64,000 nt of DNA from Streptomyces lacrimifluminis (GCF_014646095.1 NZ_BMMU01000005.1:169248-233247); one strand, 5' to 3'; positions 26,085-34,470 are shown, numbered from the stretch's first letter. Notes: generated from the letters alone by a model not told the origin. Numbers and translations: made by a program.

Positions 26085-26897
26085 TTGAGTATGTGGATCG
26101 GTCGTCCCGGGAGTCTGCGTGAGATCCGGGACGGTGCGTCCAGGTTCGAGCGTTCGCCCGATCTCGGGGTGTCGGAGTTCCGGGCGCTGGGCGGGGGTGT
26201 GACCACGTGGGTTGCGCCCGTCAAGCCCCGGCGGCTGGTGCTGTCCTGGTTGGCCATGGAAGGGGACGACGTGGCACACCTTGACCGGCTCGCCCGGCGG
26301 ATCGGCGGGAACGGTCCGATAGCCGTGCTGGACCCGCTCGCCGCGAATCTGTTCAAGCCCGCTCAGGCGGACGCCACTACGGACGCGCTGATCACGGCGT
26401 GGTTCCTGGCGTCCGCGGCGGGAACGGGCTCGGTCGCATTCGACCCCGGGGCGCTGGTGTTCACGTTCAAGCCCACCACGGCAGACGGGGCAGTCGGATG
26501 GGCGGGGACCGTGTTCGGCAACTATCCGGCTGCCCCCGGCATGCGGGTGAGTCTCGCGGCTCCGCCCGCCTTTCCTGCCACGTCCACAGTCAAGATCGAT
26601 TGGAAGACGACGAGCGGAACCCACGTCGCCACGTCGTCGGCAGTCGGACGGGTGCTGAACGCGGTTGCTCCCGCGGGGGTGGGCTCGTTCACGCCCGTGG
26701 TGGTGCCCGGAGCCGTGGGGACGTACTCGCTCGCGGGTGCGTGTGTAGCCGTCGACAGTACGGCCGTGGCGGGCCGACCGGGCGAGGGCTGCCCCGCCTA
26801 CAGCATTACCGACTACACCCATGCGGCAACGTCGGGGAACGGCGCTTATCGGGACATCGGGCTGACGCTGGTGGAGGTGACCGGTGCGGCCGGCTGA
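26085..26897 (+). CDS. Distal tail / tail tip protein
   Basis: 270 aa from a TTG at 26085 with a perfect AGGAGGTG seven nt upstream; an ATG six nt downstream is the alternative. Sequence MWIGRPGSLREIRDGASRF and the beta-sandwich-like second half (GTGSVAFDPGALVFTFKP) suggest a Dit-type protein joining the tube to the tip complex. It overlaps the next tail gene by 14 nt. Assignment rests mainly on order after the tape measure. Confidence 0.75.
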   Translation: MSMWIGRPGSLREIRDGASRFERSPDLGVSEFRALGGGVTTWVAPVKPRRLVLSWLAMEGDDVAHLDRLARRIGGNGPIAVLDPLAANLFKPAQADATTDALITAWFLASAAGTGSVAFDPGALVFTFKPTTADGAVGWAGTVFGNYPAAPGMRVSLAAPPAFPATSTVKIDWKTTSGTHVATSSAVGRVLNAVAPAGVGSFTPVVVPGAVGTYSLAGACVAVDSTAVAGRPGEGCPAYSITDYTHAATSGNGAYRDIGLTLVEVTGAAG

Positions 26898-29135
26898 CAG
26901 TGCACTGATCACCGCGTTGAAGACGGGCGAGCGGCAGCTAGCACAGCAGACGCGATTGGGCGGCAAGGACATGTCCGCGCAAGTCCAGTCGTGGTCTTTG
27001 GAACAGAGTTACGGCACCGATCTGCCCGACGCGATGCGCGCATTCAGCGGCTCGTCCAGCGCGTCACTGTCGCTGACGCTCGCCGGGACCGACACCACCA
27101 GTGCACCCGCGCTGTACGGGCCGTGGGCTCCGCGCTCGTCGGGGGATGCGGTGCGCCCGGGACAGTCGATCGTCCATCGTTGGGGACTCGGGGGCAGCAC
27201 GATTCCGGGCTTCCGTGGCAGTCTCCGGGCCCGCTCGGCACAGTCCGGACGGACGCCGTACAGGTGTCTGCGCTGGACGGAGCCGAGCGGCTACGGATGC
27301 CCGCACAGCTTCCGCGCCCCTCGGGCGGCATCGACTCAGACACGCCGTTCGGGGCGTCAACCAACTGGGTTGCCAGTCCCGGATGGTGTGTGGACCACCT
27401 GCTACGCAACGCGGGAATTCACACGTGTCCGCCCCCGCGTACGGGTGCGCTGCTGTACGCGAGTCTCCACGGGGGTGCAGCGGCCAACGTCGGCTATCTC
27501 AAGAGCCTTTCGGGCGACTGGTCGCAGTGGACCAAGACGAACGCGCCGTGGGAGTGCGCCGTACAGGGCTCGTCCGCGGGGACGACCAAGGCGGAGTATG
27601 CGCCGCTGGTGCGGGCGGTCAACCGCAACCACACGGACGGCTTCTGGTACGAGGTGTGGATAGACAACACGGGGGTCACGTCCGGGGACCGCAGCATCGA
27701 CCTTTCTCTGTCGTGGGTGCCCGCCAACCTGACCCCCGTTTACACCACGCTCCGAGCCGACTTCGCCGCTGGAACGGTGACGTTCTTCAACGGCACCAAC
27801 GCCACCCCGGCAAGCAACTCGTCAACGACCTGGACGGTTGCCGCGCTGACGCAGCAGTCCGGGCGCTGGCACTTCGGAATGTGGCTCACGTTCTCGTCCA
27901 CGGGCGTTCCCACCGTTGAAGGGACGGTGCAGTACCCGAACGGCAGCGGCCTCATCCTGTTGCCGGGAACCATCGGCAGCGCCGTGCCCGCGGGTGCCAT
28001 GGGAAACGTGATCCTGCGTATCGGCGGGATGCGGGTGGAAGCCCTACAGGTCTCGCAGTTGGCCGCGAAGCCGGCGACGCGCGACGAGATCATGCAGAAC
28101 GGGAGGTGGAAGAAAGCAGCGACGCTCGATGCGCCGGACACCCCGTTGCGCGTGGTTCCCGTGATCAGTGGGAGTGCGTGGGAAGCGATCACGTCGATAG
28201 CTCGGGCCACGCTGTCCACGGCGGAGTTCGACGGGGACGGCATCTTTCGGTGGCGTAGCCGTAGCCGCTGGTCGACCGCCCCGAGCGCGGAGAACCTTAC
28301 GGTGACGTCGGAACGCGAGTTGGCATCGCTGACGATCACGGAAGAGATCGACGCGTGCCGTAACCACTGCTCGGTGAAGTGGGCGAACTGGTCCAAGGTC
28401 AAGGCCAACAAGTCATGGACCAAGGCAGCCGCGAACGTCTTTCAGATTCCCGCCGGGGGCTCGTTCAGCATCGCGTGGAGCATCGGGGACGACGAGTTGG
28501 ACACTCCGCCCCCGTTCACCTACACCGACGCGCTGCCCGACTGCATCCGGTTCGTCAACGCCAACACCGACACCGCGGCCATGGTCTACGGAGCGGTGGA
28601 AGTCGGGACACGTCGGGAGAACGGCACGCTCGTGCTCTCGATGCGCAACCGCAGTGCTTCCGCGGTGTGGCTGCGTGGGGCGACCAGCGGCGCGGCTTCG
28701 GTCGTGTTGCTGACACCGAGCATCGACAGTGGGGCAGCCCCCGCAGACAACTGGTCGGCTGCCTGGAACACGACCAGCCAACAGGCGTACGGGGTGCAGG
28801 CATTCGAGCACGACCCCGGCGGCTGGGTGCAGGACTCCGCATCCGCTACGTCCCTCGCGACCGCGCTGCGTACGGCGGGGGCGTATCCGTATCCGTTGCT
28901 CGGCAACGTCGAGATCCTGCCGGACCCCCGGCTACAGCTCGGGGACGTGGTGCGCGTGGTCGACACGACCGGGGCCGCGCTGAACACGCTTGCGTGGGTG
29001 ATCGGGATACGGACAGCCGGCGAGGGGACCGCCGTGCGGCAGACGCTGACGCTCCGGGCTACCGCGTACAACGGGGTTCCCGTGGATGCCGGACTGACCC
29101 CGGACCCGCCCGTTGATCCGGCGGTGACTGTGTAA
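26884..29135 (+). pseudogene. Minor tail (tip-associated) protein gene with a frameshift
   Basis: The gene starts in one frame (MRPADSALITALKTGERQLA) and continues in the -1 frame from about 27,250 (VQVSALDGAERLRMPAQLPR) to a stop at 29135, about 750 codons in all. In the first frame the sequence turns unlike protein after RARSAQSGRT. Two GGAC units stand at 27247-27254; three would restore SGRTDAVQVSAL without interruption. So loss of one 4-bp unit best explains the break. The C-terminal two-thirds has beta-sandwich sequence with a lectin-like segment and a Gp28/Tal-like end (PDPRLQLGDVVRVVD). A sequencing error is possible. Confidence 0.7.
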
Positions 29136-29146
29136 AGGGGGGATGG

Positions 29147-29320
29147 ATGACACAGGAAGAGATAGAGGCACTGGCCCGGCAGATTGCCGCGTTGCTGCCC
29201 GGCTATCTGCTCTACCGGGACCCGCCGCAAGTGGCGGTCGGCTCGCCGGAATCGGAAGTCGGGGCAGGCTCCACGGAGATCACGGCCGTGGAGGTGGACC
29301 AGGTGGCGCCCAATGAGTGA
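29147..29320 (+). CDS. Small phage protein after tail tip gene
   Basis: 57 aa from the ATG at 29147 with AAAGGGGGGA upstream. Begins MTQEEIEALARQIAALLPGY and ends ITAVEVDQVAPNE, acidic, with an amphipathic N-terminal helix. It overlaps the following gene by 8 nt. Short proteins with the same EEIEALARQIA pattern sit at this position in other actinophages; the role is unknown. Confidence 0.7.
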   Translation: MTQEEIEALARQIAALLPGYLLYRDPPQVAVGSPESEVGAGSTEITAVEVDQVAPNE

Positions 29321-29570
29321 CGACCAGGACGAGCCGCTAGGGGTCCGGATCGGCGCGCGCGAGATCTACGACGAAGTGGTGGGGCTCCGCGAGGACGTGC
29401 GCTCTCTCGGGCAGGCAGGGGAGAACGTGACCGAGACGCTAGAGGATCACGAGACGCGGATTCGGGACCTGGAATCCGAGCGGGGGAAGTTCGTTCTTCC
29501 CGTCGCCGTGGTGACCGCCGTTGCGACCGTGGTTGCCGCCGGGCTCGCCGTGGCCAAACTCGCGCAGTAG
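29313..29570 (+). CDS. Small membrane protein with coiled coil, pre-lysis region
   Basis: 85 aa. A charged coiled-coil region (EIYDEVVGLREDVRSLGQAG and ENVTETLEDHETRIRDLESE) is followed by one C-terminal TM helix (FVLPVAVVTAVATVVAAGLA). The layout is common in the gene before phage endolysins and could be a tail-tip or lysis accessory protein. It is followed directly by a strong terminator. Confidence 0.7.
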   Translation: MSDDQDEPLGVRIGAREIYDEVVGLREDVRSLGQAGENVTETLEDHETRIRDLESERGKFVLPVAVVTAVATVVAAGLAVAKLAQ

Positions 29571-29603
29571 GCAGCCGACCGGCCCAACAAGACCAAGCAC
29601 ACC

Positions 29604-29645
29604 AGCCCCGTCCGGGCGATATCCGGGCGGGGCTTTTTCATGCCC
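29604..29645 (+). terminator. Intrinsic terminator fused to TTTTTCATGCCC junction
   Basis: AGCCCCG (29604-29610) pairs with CGGGGCT (29628-29634), then TTTTT and CATGCCC (29639-29645), followed by GGAGGGG as SD for the endolysin. It ends the tail transcription unit. Confidence 0.8.
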
Positions 29646-29658
29646 TGGAGGGGACAGC

Positions 29659-30417
29659 ATGGCCAAGTTTTCGGGTGCCACGTGGCGACCGATTCCCATC
29701 AACTACACCGAGGGCGGACAGAGTTCGGTCCGTGGCCTGGTGGTGCACATCATGGCGGGCACGCTCGCCGGAACCGACTCGTGGTTCCGCAATCCCAAGG
29801 CGCGCGCGTCCAGCCACTTCGGCACCGGTAAGGCGGGTGCGCTCTATCAGTGGGTGGACACCGCGGACCGCGCATGGGCTCAGGCGGGCGGCAACACGTC
29901 GTGGCTGTCCATCGAGGACGAGGGGCAGGGCGGGGACGAGCTGACGTCCGCGCAGATGGACCGGATTGCGGAAGTGTTCGCATGGGTCCACAAGACGTAC
30001 GGCGTGCCGCTTCAGGTGGCGTCCGGCCCGAACGGCAAGGGGCTCGGCTATCACGCCATGGGCGGCTCCGCATGGGGCAGTCACCCGAGCTGCCCCGGCT
30101 CGCGGATCATCGCTCAGCTTCCCGAGATCGTGACGCGCGCCAAGCGCATTGCCGCCCCTGCGGCCCCGACGTTCGCCCCGTTCCCCGGTGCCGCGTTCTT
30201 CAAGAACGCTCCCCGCTCGGCGCTGATCACAGCCATGGGCAAGCGGCTCGTTGCCGAGGGCTGCGGCAAGTACTCGACCGGCCCCGGTCCGCAGTGGACC
30301 GAAGCCGACCGGAAGTCCTACGCGGCTTGGCAGCGCAAGCGCGGGTTCACCGGATCGGCTGCCGATGGCTGGCCCGGCAAGACCACGTGGGACGCACTGC
30401 GGGTTCCGCGCGGCTGA
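29659..30417 (+). CDS. Endolysin: N-acetylmuramoyl-L-alanine amidase with peptidoglycan-binding domain
   Basis: 252 aa. The N-terminal amidase_2/PGRP domain (1-160) shows zinc-ligand type residues His30 (GLVVHIMAG), a His in LGYHAMGG (132) or SHPSCPG (142), and Cys145. The C-terminal domain (about 175-252, FKNAPRSALITAMGKRLVAE, QRKRGFTGSAADGWPGKTTW) is a peptidoglycan-binding module common in Streptomyces phage lysins. It cleaves the amide between MurNAc and L-Ala. The holin gene follows, giving the usual lysis cassette. No signal peptide. Confidence 0.94.
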   Translation: MAKFSGATWRPIPINYTEGGQSSVRGLVVHIMAGTLAGTDSWFRNPKARASSHFGTGKAGALYQWVDTADRAWAQAGGNTSWLSIEDEGQGGDELTSAQMDRIAEVFAWVHKTYGVPLQVASGPNGKGLGYHAMGGSAWGSHPSCPGSRIIAQLPEIVTRAKRIAAPAAPTFAPFPGAAFFKNAPRSALITAMGKRLVAEGCGKYSTGPGPQWTEADRKSYAAWQRKRGFTGSAADGWPGKTTWDALRVPRG

Positions 30418-30508
30418 CAACTCCCCGTGAGCGGTGCCCCGTCCGGCGGGGACCAGCTCGGGAACGCAAATCCAAAACGTTCACGCACAGCAACAACAGG
30501 GGGAACCC

Positions 30509-30727
30509 ATGCCGCAGTTCATCAAGACCCATCCGGCCCGTATCTACGCCGTGTTCGTCGCCGCTCTCGCGCTCGTCGTCCACTACGCGCCGGATCTCCC
30601 GTCCGCGCTGATTCTCGGTCTCGCCGCTGCGGTGCTCGGTGCCGGTGAGGCTGTCCAGCGCACCGAGGACGCCAAGACCACCACGGCCGGCGAGCACCAG
30701 GACGACGACCAGGCGACCGCCGAGTGA
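30509..30727 (+). CDS. Holin-like membrane protein
   Basis: 72 aa with AACAGGGGGAACCC upstream. Two hydrophobic segments (IYAVFVAALALVVHYA and ALILGLAAAVLGAGEAV) and an acidic C-terminal tail (EHQDDDQATAE). It sits directly after the endolysin gene, the standard position of a holin that releases the amidase. The tail region contains a 22-bp DNA sequence also found noncoding at 11,994-12,015. Confidence 0.8.
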   Translation: MPQFIKTHPARIYAVFVAALALVVHYAPDLPSALILGLAAAVLGAGEAVQRTEDAKTTTAGEHQDDDQATAE

Positions 30728-31305
30728 GCTTCCGCCATGTAGCACTCATGGGCCGGGCGGGCTCCGGTAAGGACACCGTGGGGGCTCGGCTCGTCTCGCG
30801 GTTCGTGTTCGCTCGCGTCGCGTTCGCGGACCCGCTCCGGGCCATGGCTCTGTCCGCAGACCCGTTCATTGGTTACGAGCCCACGGGTTACGGGCCACTG
30901 CCGATCCGGCTGTCTGACGACGTGCGCCGCCACGGGTGGGACCGAGCCAAGCAACGGCCCGAAGTGCGACGCACGTTGCAGCGGCTCGGGCAGTCCGTCC
31001 GGGACCAGGACGAGGATTTTTGGCTTCGGCTCGCCCTCGCGAAAGTGGACGTCGCCGAGCGCTGGAACCTGCCCGTGGTCGTGACGGACTGCCGGTACGA
31101 GAACGAAGCCGAAGCGCTCACCGCTCGCGGGTTCCTTCTGGTCCGCGTGGACCGTCCGGGCGAGCACGGACCAGCCGGCGAGGACGAGCGGCAGCACACC
31201 AGCGAGACCGAGCTAGCCGACTATCCGGCGGACGCCGTGCTCACCAACGGGGGCACCCTCGCCGAGCTGCACGCACTCGCGGACCAACTCGCAGTTCCCC
31301 GCTGA
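30724..31305 (+). CDS. Deoxynucleoside monophosphate kinase-like protein
   Basis: 193 aa, GTG start overlapping the holin stop by 4 nt. P-loop MGRAGSGKD (residues 9-17) and a dNMP-kinase-type core with LQRLGQSVRDQDEDFWLRLA and VVTDCRYENEAEAL, the substrate region of T4 gp1-like kinases. It would phosphorylate dNMPs for phage DNA synthesis in the cytoplasm. It links the lysis cassette to the DNA metabolism genes. Confidence 0.87.
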   Translation: MSFRHVALMGRAGSGKDTVGARLVSRFVFARVAFADPLRAMALSADPFIGYEPTGYGPLPIRLSDDVRRHGWDRAKQRPEVRRTLQRLGQSVRDQDEDFWLRLALAKVDVAERWNLPVVVTDCRYENEAEALTARGFLLVRVDRPGEHGPAGEDERQHTSETELADYPADAVLTNGGTLAELHALADQLAVPR

Positions 31306-31315
31306 CACCAGCGCG

Positions 31316-31412
31316 AGGGATGACGGGATGACGCTCCGACCCCCTCTTTGGTTTTCTCTCTATTTTTTTAGACGCATACCAAAAAGGGTCCTATCCGTCA
31401 TCCGTCATCCCT
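31316..31412. repeat. AT-rich element with TGACGG iterons, copy 2 (inverted relative to copy 1)
   Basis: GGGATGACGGGATGACG on the left and CCGTCATCCGTCATCCC on the right frame an AT-rich core with TTTGGTTTTCTCTCTATTTT. The reverse complement of the 11,444-11,534 element matches this order base by base over most of its length. It lies between the dNMP kinase and exonuclease genes. A partial hairpin (GACCC...GGGTC) is also possible. Confidence 0.7.
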
Positions 31413-31450
31413 CGCCGATCACCCACCAGAACGATTACGAGGGGACAGCC

Positions 31451-32284
31451 ATGCCCGGAGCCATCCGGACTATCAAGCGCGGGGGCTCGCGCTTCTACAT
31501 AAGCCCCGAGACCGCCGAAAAAGTGCCGGGCGTAACGTCCGTGGTCGGAATGCTTCCCAAGCCGTTCCTGACCTTCTGGGCGGCTCGCATGACCGCAGAA
31601 ACGGCAGTCGAGAACCTGGACGCCGTACGGGCTATCGCCGAGCGTGACCCCGCCGGGGCTGTTGACTTCCTGCGGAACAGTCACACCCGATACACCAATC
31701 TGCGGGCAAAGGTCGGCTCGGATGCGCACGATCTGTTCGAGCGCATGATCCGGCTGGAGGAGATCGGCCGAGTCCATCCGGACATGGAGCCGTACCGGCT
31801 CGGTTTCGCCGAGTTCCTGCTAGCTGTACGCCCCGAGCTGATCAGAGCCGAAGACGTGTGCTGGTCGGACGAGCACGGCTACGCGGGCAGCTTTGACGCA
31901 ATCATTCGGCTACGGCTCGGCGAGGACGGAAAGCCCGACCACGAAAACGGCGAGTGGCACACGCTGTTGGTGGACTGGAAGACGAGCAAGAGCGCGTATC
32001 CGGACGTGGCACTACAGCTCTCCGCGTACGCCCATGCCGACCGGGTCATTTCTGCGGACGGAAAGTCCGAGCCCATGCCCAAGGTGGACGGCGCGGCAGT
32101 TCTCCACATCACACCGGACGGTTGGGTGTTCAAGCCCGTTCGCATTGACGAGGAAATCTTTAACGTGTTCCTCACGCTGCGCCACGTGTTCCAGTGGGAC
32201 CGCGAGATCTCCAAGACCGTGTTCGGCAGCCCGATTGCGCAGAGCGTCCGACGACTCATCACCGGGACGCAGCGACGCGGCTAA
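31451..32284 (+). CDS. PD-(D/E)XK exonuclease, Cas4/RecB-like
   Basis: 277 aa from the ATG at 31451 with GAGGGGACAGCC upstream. The nuclease core is GSFDAIIRL (Asp149), LLVDWKTSK (Asp175, Lys177) and the following ALQLSAYA motif with Gln, as in RecB-family enzymes. Such phage nucleases process DNA ends in recombination or replication. It stands alone between the iteron element and a terminator. No Fe-S cysteines typical of Cas4 are seen. Confidence 0.85.
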   Translation: MPGAIRTIKRGGSRFYISPETAEKVPGVTSVVGMLPKPFLTFWAARMTAETAVENLDAVRAIAERDPAGAVDFLRNSHTRYTNLRAKVGSDAHDLFERMIRLEEIGRVHPDMEPYRLGFAEFLLAVRPELIRAEDVCWSDEHGYAGSFDAIIRLRLGEDGKPDHENGEWHTLLVDWKTSKSAYPDVALQLSAYAHADRVISADGKSEPMPKVDGAAVLHITPDGWVFKPVRIDEEIFNVFLTLRHVFQWDREISKTVFGSPIAQSVRRLITGTQRRG

Positions 32285-32300
32285 ATCCCGCACCAGCACC

Positions 32301-32339
32301 AGGACGAGCACACAAACGGCTCGTCCTTTTTTTATGCCC
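32301..32339 (+). terminator. Intrinsic terminator fused to TTTTTTTATGCCC junction
   Basis: AGGACGAGC (32301-32309) pairs with GCTCGTCCT (32319-32327), then seven T and ATGCCC (32334-32339). The junction runs into AGGGGGAATTC, the SD of the next gene. Confidence 0.8.
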
Positions 32340-32361
32340 AAAATCAGGGGGAATTCACAGT

Positions 32362-33060
32362 ATGGCTATTCGCATCTTCGAGACCGACCCGGACGCGCTG
32401 CCGAAGGGCACGTTTTCGGATGACACCGTGGGCCGATTCCACTCGGGCCGGTCGGTCAACGGTATTCCGGAAGCTCTCGCCGACTGGAAGGTGACGACCG
32501 GTGACCCGGACGTTGCCGCGGCTATCGCTCAGCTCATGGGCGGGCAGCCGGAAGAGACGGACAGCACGTCGGAAAACTACATCGAGATTCTGACGGGTAC
32601 GAACCGCGTAAAGGTGGTTCTGTCCGGGGCTTCGGCGGTCTCGTCCGATATGAAGCTCTGGAACGGCAACGTCCTTATCCACCACTGTGACGGGGTGGAG
32701 TTCCTTTCTCCGGAGACCGACATGGGTAAGCCGTGCGGTTGCCCGCCGCTCATGGAGGACCGGAAGGCAGCTCACAAGGCAAAGCGGGGTCCGGGGCCGA
32801 GCATTTCGGTTCTGTTCCGGCTCGCCGAGGATTACGACCTTGGCCTTTTCCGATTCCAGACGGGCTCTTGGAAGCTCGCCGAGGTCCTGCACGAAATCGC
32901 GAACTCGCTGGACAAGGTGGACGGCGAAGCCCTCGCCGAACTGTCCATTGAGCTGGTGGAGTACACCACCAAGAAGGGGCGGGACGTCTCGTACTTCAAG
33001 CCGGTAATCAAGGTTCTGAAGTCCTGGAACGACGCCATTGCCGAGCCCAAGACGCTCTGA
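32362..33060 (+). CDS. Recombination directionality factor candidate (phiC31 gp3-like)
   Basis: 232 aa starting MAIRIFETDPDALPKGTFSD. The order of segments (VGRFHSGRSVNGIPEALADW, KVTTGDPDVAAAIAQLMGG, LIHHCDGVEFLSP, GKPCGCPPLMEDRKAAHKAK, SYFKPVIKVLKSWNDAIAEP) fits the Gp3-like family as I know it. In phiC31, gp3 binds the integrase and switches it to excision. CDG and CGCPP Cys residues may bind metal. Its own terminator and SD suggest separate control. The assignment is by recognition, not alignment. Confidence 0.65.
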   Translation: MAIRIFETDPDALPKGTFSDDTVGRFHSGRSVNGIPEALADWKVTTGDPDVAAAIAQLMGGQPEETDSTSENYIEILTGTNRVKVVLSGASAVSSDMKLWNGNVLIHHCDGVEFLSPETDMGKPCGCPPLMEDRKAAHKAKRGPGPSISVLFRLAEDYDLGLFRFQTGSWKLAEVLHEIANSLDKVDGEALAELSIELVEYTTKKGRDVSYFKPVIKVLKSWNDAIAEPKTL

Positions 33061-33123
33061 CCGGGCGGCCGGCTAGGGGGCTCCGAGACGTTCTCGGGGC
33101 CCCGTCAATGGGGGAGAAATCAC

Positions 33124-33636
33124 ATAGCAATTCTAGAACTGTGCGCCGGTTACGGCGGGATCGGGCGGGCTGTCGAGGCTCTGACCGGCGACAGGATCAA
33201 ATACGTTGCGGAAATCGACCCGTACGCGTCCCTGATCCTCGCGACCCGCTACCCGCACGCACCGAACATCGGGGACATTACCGAATTCGACTGGTCCACC
33301 CTCGCGGGAAAGGTGGACATCATCACGGCGGGGTTTCCCTGCCAGGACATCAGCAATGCGGGGAAGCGGGCGGGGATTCATGGCGAGAGGTCGGGTATTT
33401 GGGAAAGCGTCCTCGGGGCCGTTCGCGTTCTTCGACCACGGTTCCTTTTCTTGGAGAACGTATCCGCCATCCGAAACCGGGGCTTGGCGCACGTACTCGC
33501 GGGATTGGCCGCGAGCGGGTACGACGCGCGATGGTGTTGCTTCCGCGCGTCCGCAACTGGAGCCGCCCACCATAGAGATCGATGGTTCTGCATCGCTACC
33601 CCTTCTACCGACTCCGTTGGCATCCGACGCGTCTAA
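33124..33636 (+). CDS. DNA cytosine-5 methyltransferase, N-terminal (catalytic) subunit; apparent ATA start
   Basis: 170 codons. It contains motif I (LELCAGYGGIGRAVEAL), the acidic motif after VAEIDPYA, the catalytic PCQ motif (GFPCQDISNAGKRAG), ENV (motif VI) and HRDRWF (motif VIII). It stops at 33636 before any target-recognition or motif X sequence. No ATG, GTG or TTG exists in frame between the preceding stop and motif I. GGGGGAG at 33110-33116 is 8 nt before ATA at 33124, which would give I/M-AILELCAG. So it uses a non-canonical start or has lost its start codon. The next ORF supplies the missing half in the +1 frame. Confidence 0.78.
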   Translation: MAILELCAGYGGIGRAVEALTGDRIKYVAEIDPYASLILATRYPHAPNIGDITEFDWSTLAGKVDIITAGFPCQDISNAGKRAGIHGERSGIWESVLGAVRVLRPRFLFLENVSAIRNRGLAHVLAGLAASGYDARWCCFRASATGAAHHRDRWFCIATPSTDSVGIRRV

Positions 33637-34180
33637 GGGTCCGGATTTCGCGCGAGACGAGAGACAGGGAAGCGGCGGGCAGGATCTCGTTACCGCGGTG
33701 GCGAGGCTTTTCGACAAGGACCGTGCAACACGGCTTTTCAAGACTCCCACGGCCAATTTGGGAACCAATGGTGCCCCGCAGCATCCGGACAAGCGCCGCG
33801 AGGGCGGGCATGGGCCGACACTCGATGACGAGGTTTCGTTCCTTCTCCCCGTTGACCCGGAAGTTGCCGAGGAAACCCCCGGGGCTTTCCATTCCCCGCC
33901 GGAATGGTGGGCCGAGTTTGGGCCCGCAGTACACCGCTGGGAAACCCTCATGGGCTCGCCGGCTCCGATTCCGGTGGAGTTCGGCCCCCGTGGCGGTCGT
34001 CGGCTCTCGTCCGTTTTTGCGGAATGGCTCATGGGGTTGCCGCGGGGCTGGATCACTCACATTCCAGGACTCAACCGTGCCAGGCAGCTAAAGGCAGCCG
34101 GTAACGGTGTCGTGTCGCAACAGGCGTTCACGGCGTATCTGCATTTGCTGAATCACAAGGAGGGAAAGACGGATGGGTAA
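33380..34180 (+). CDS. DNA cytosine methyltransferase, C-terminal (target recognition) subunit, overlapping frame
   Basis: 266 aa from the ATG at 33380 (an ATG at 33356 is also in frame). It shares 257 bp with the catalytic ORF but is read one frame ahead. Segments SWRTYPPSETGAWRTYSRDW, PRAGTTRDGVA, SLPLLPTPLASDA, LMGLPRGWIT and LKAAGNGVVSQQA (motif X-like) are those of the second part of actinophage C5 methyltransferases. Together the two ORFs make a complete enzyme, in the manner of split M.AquI. It overlaps the next gene by 8 nt. Confidence 0.7.
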   Translation: MARGRVFGKASSGPFAFFDHGSFSWRTYPPSETGAWRTYSRDWPRAGTTRDGVASARPQLEPPTIEIDGSASLPLLPTPLASDASKGPDFARDERQGSGGQDLVTAVARLFDKDRATRLFKTPTANLGTNGAPQHPDKRREGGHGPTLDDEVSFLLPVDPEVAEETPGAFHSPPEWWAEFGPAVHRWETLMGSPAPIPVEFGPRGGRRLSSVFAEWLMGLPRGWITHIPGLNRARQLKAAGNGVVSQQAFTAYLHLLNHKEGKTDG

Positions 34181-34454
34181 GCGGGGGGTCGTTACCGATT
34201 ACGCGGGCGAGGAGGTTTACCGGGGTGACCTGGTGGCCTACGCGGCACGGCAGGGAAACCGCGTGCGGCTTACGGATGCCGTGGTTGACAAGGTGACTAC
34301 GCGGCTTGTGGACGGACGCTTGCGCGCCATGCTGCGAGTCCAGCCGACCGGGGTGGAGTCGGGTTTCACAAAGCGTCGATCTCTCCGTAAGGAGTGGATT
34401 TCCGCCGAACACGTCCGGCTCATCATGCCGAGCGTGACGGACGAGCGCGTTTAA
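34173..34454 (+). CDS. Conserved small phage protein
   Basis: 93 aa, beginning MGKRGVVTDYAGEEVYRGDL, overlapping the methyltransferase end with AAGGAGGGAAAGACGG upstream. Small beta-rich, basic protein with KRRSLRKEWISAEHVRLIMP. The opening resembles SH3-like barrels in phage early genes. I do not recognise the family. Confidence 0.7.
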   Translation: MGKRGVVTDYAGEEVYRGDLVAYAARQGNRVRLTDAVVDKVTTRLVDGRLRAMLRVQPTGVESGFTKRRSLRKEWISAEHVRLIMPSVTDERV

Positions 34455-34470
34455 GCAACAGACCAGGCGA

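Noticed and set aside
31451..32284. Cas4 as part of a CRISPR system
   Set aside because: No Fe-S cysteines, no repeats and no other cas genes; it is a phage RecB-like nuclease.
33108..33575. ATG-started frame in the methyltransferase region
   Set aside because: It has the best start codon but its translation is Arg-rich without motifs; the neighbouring frame contains the full C5-methyltransferase motif set.
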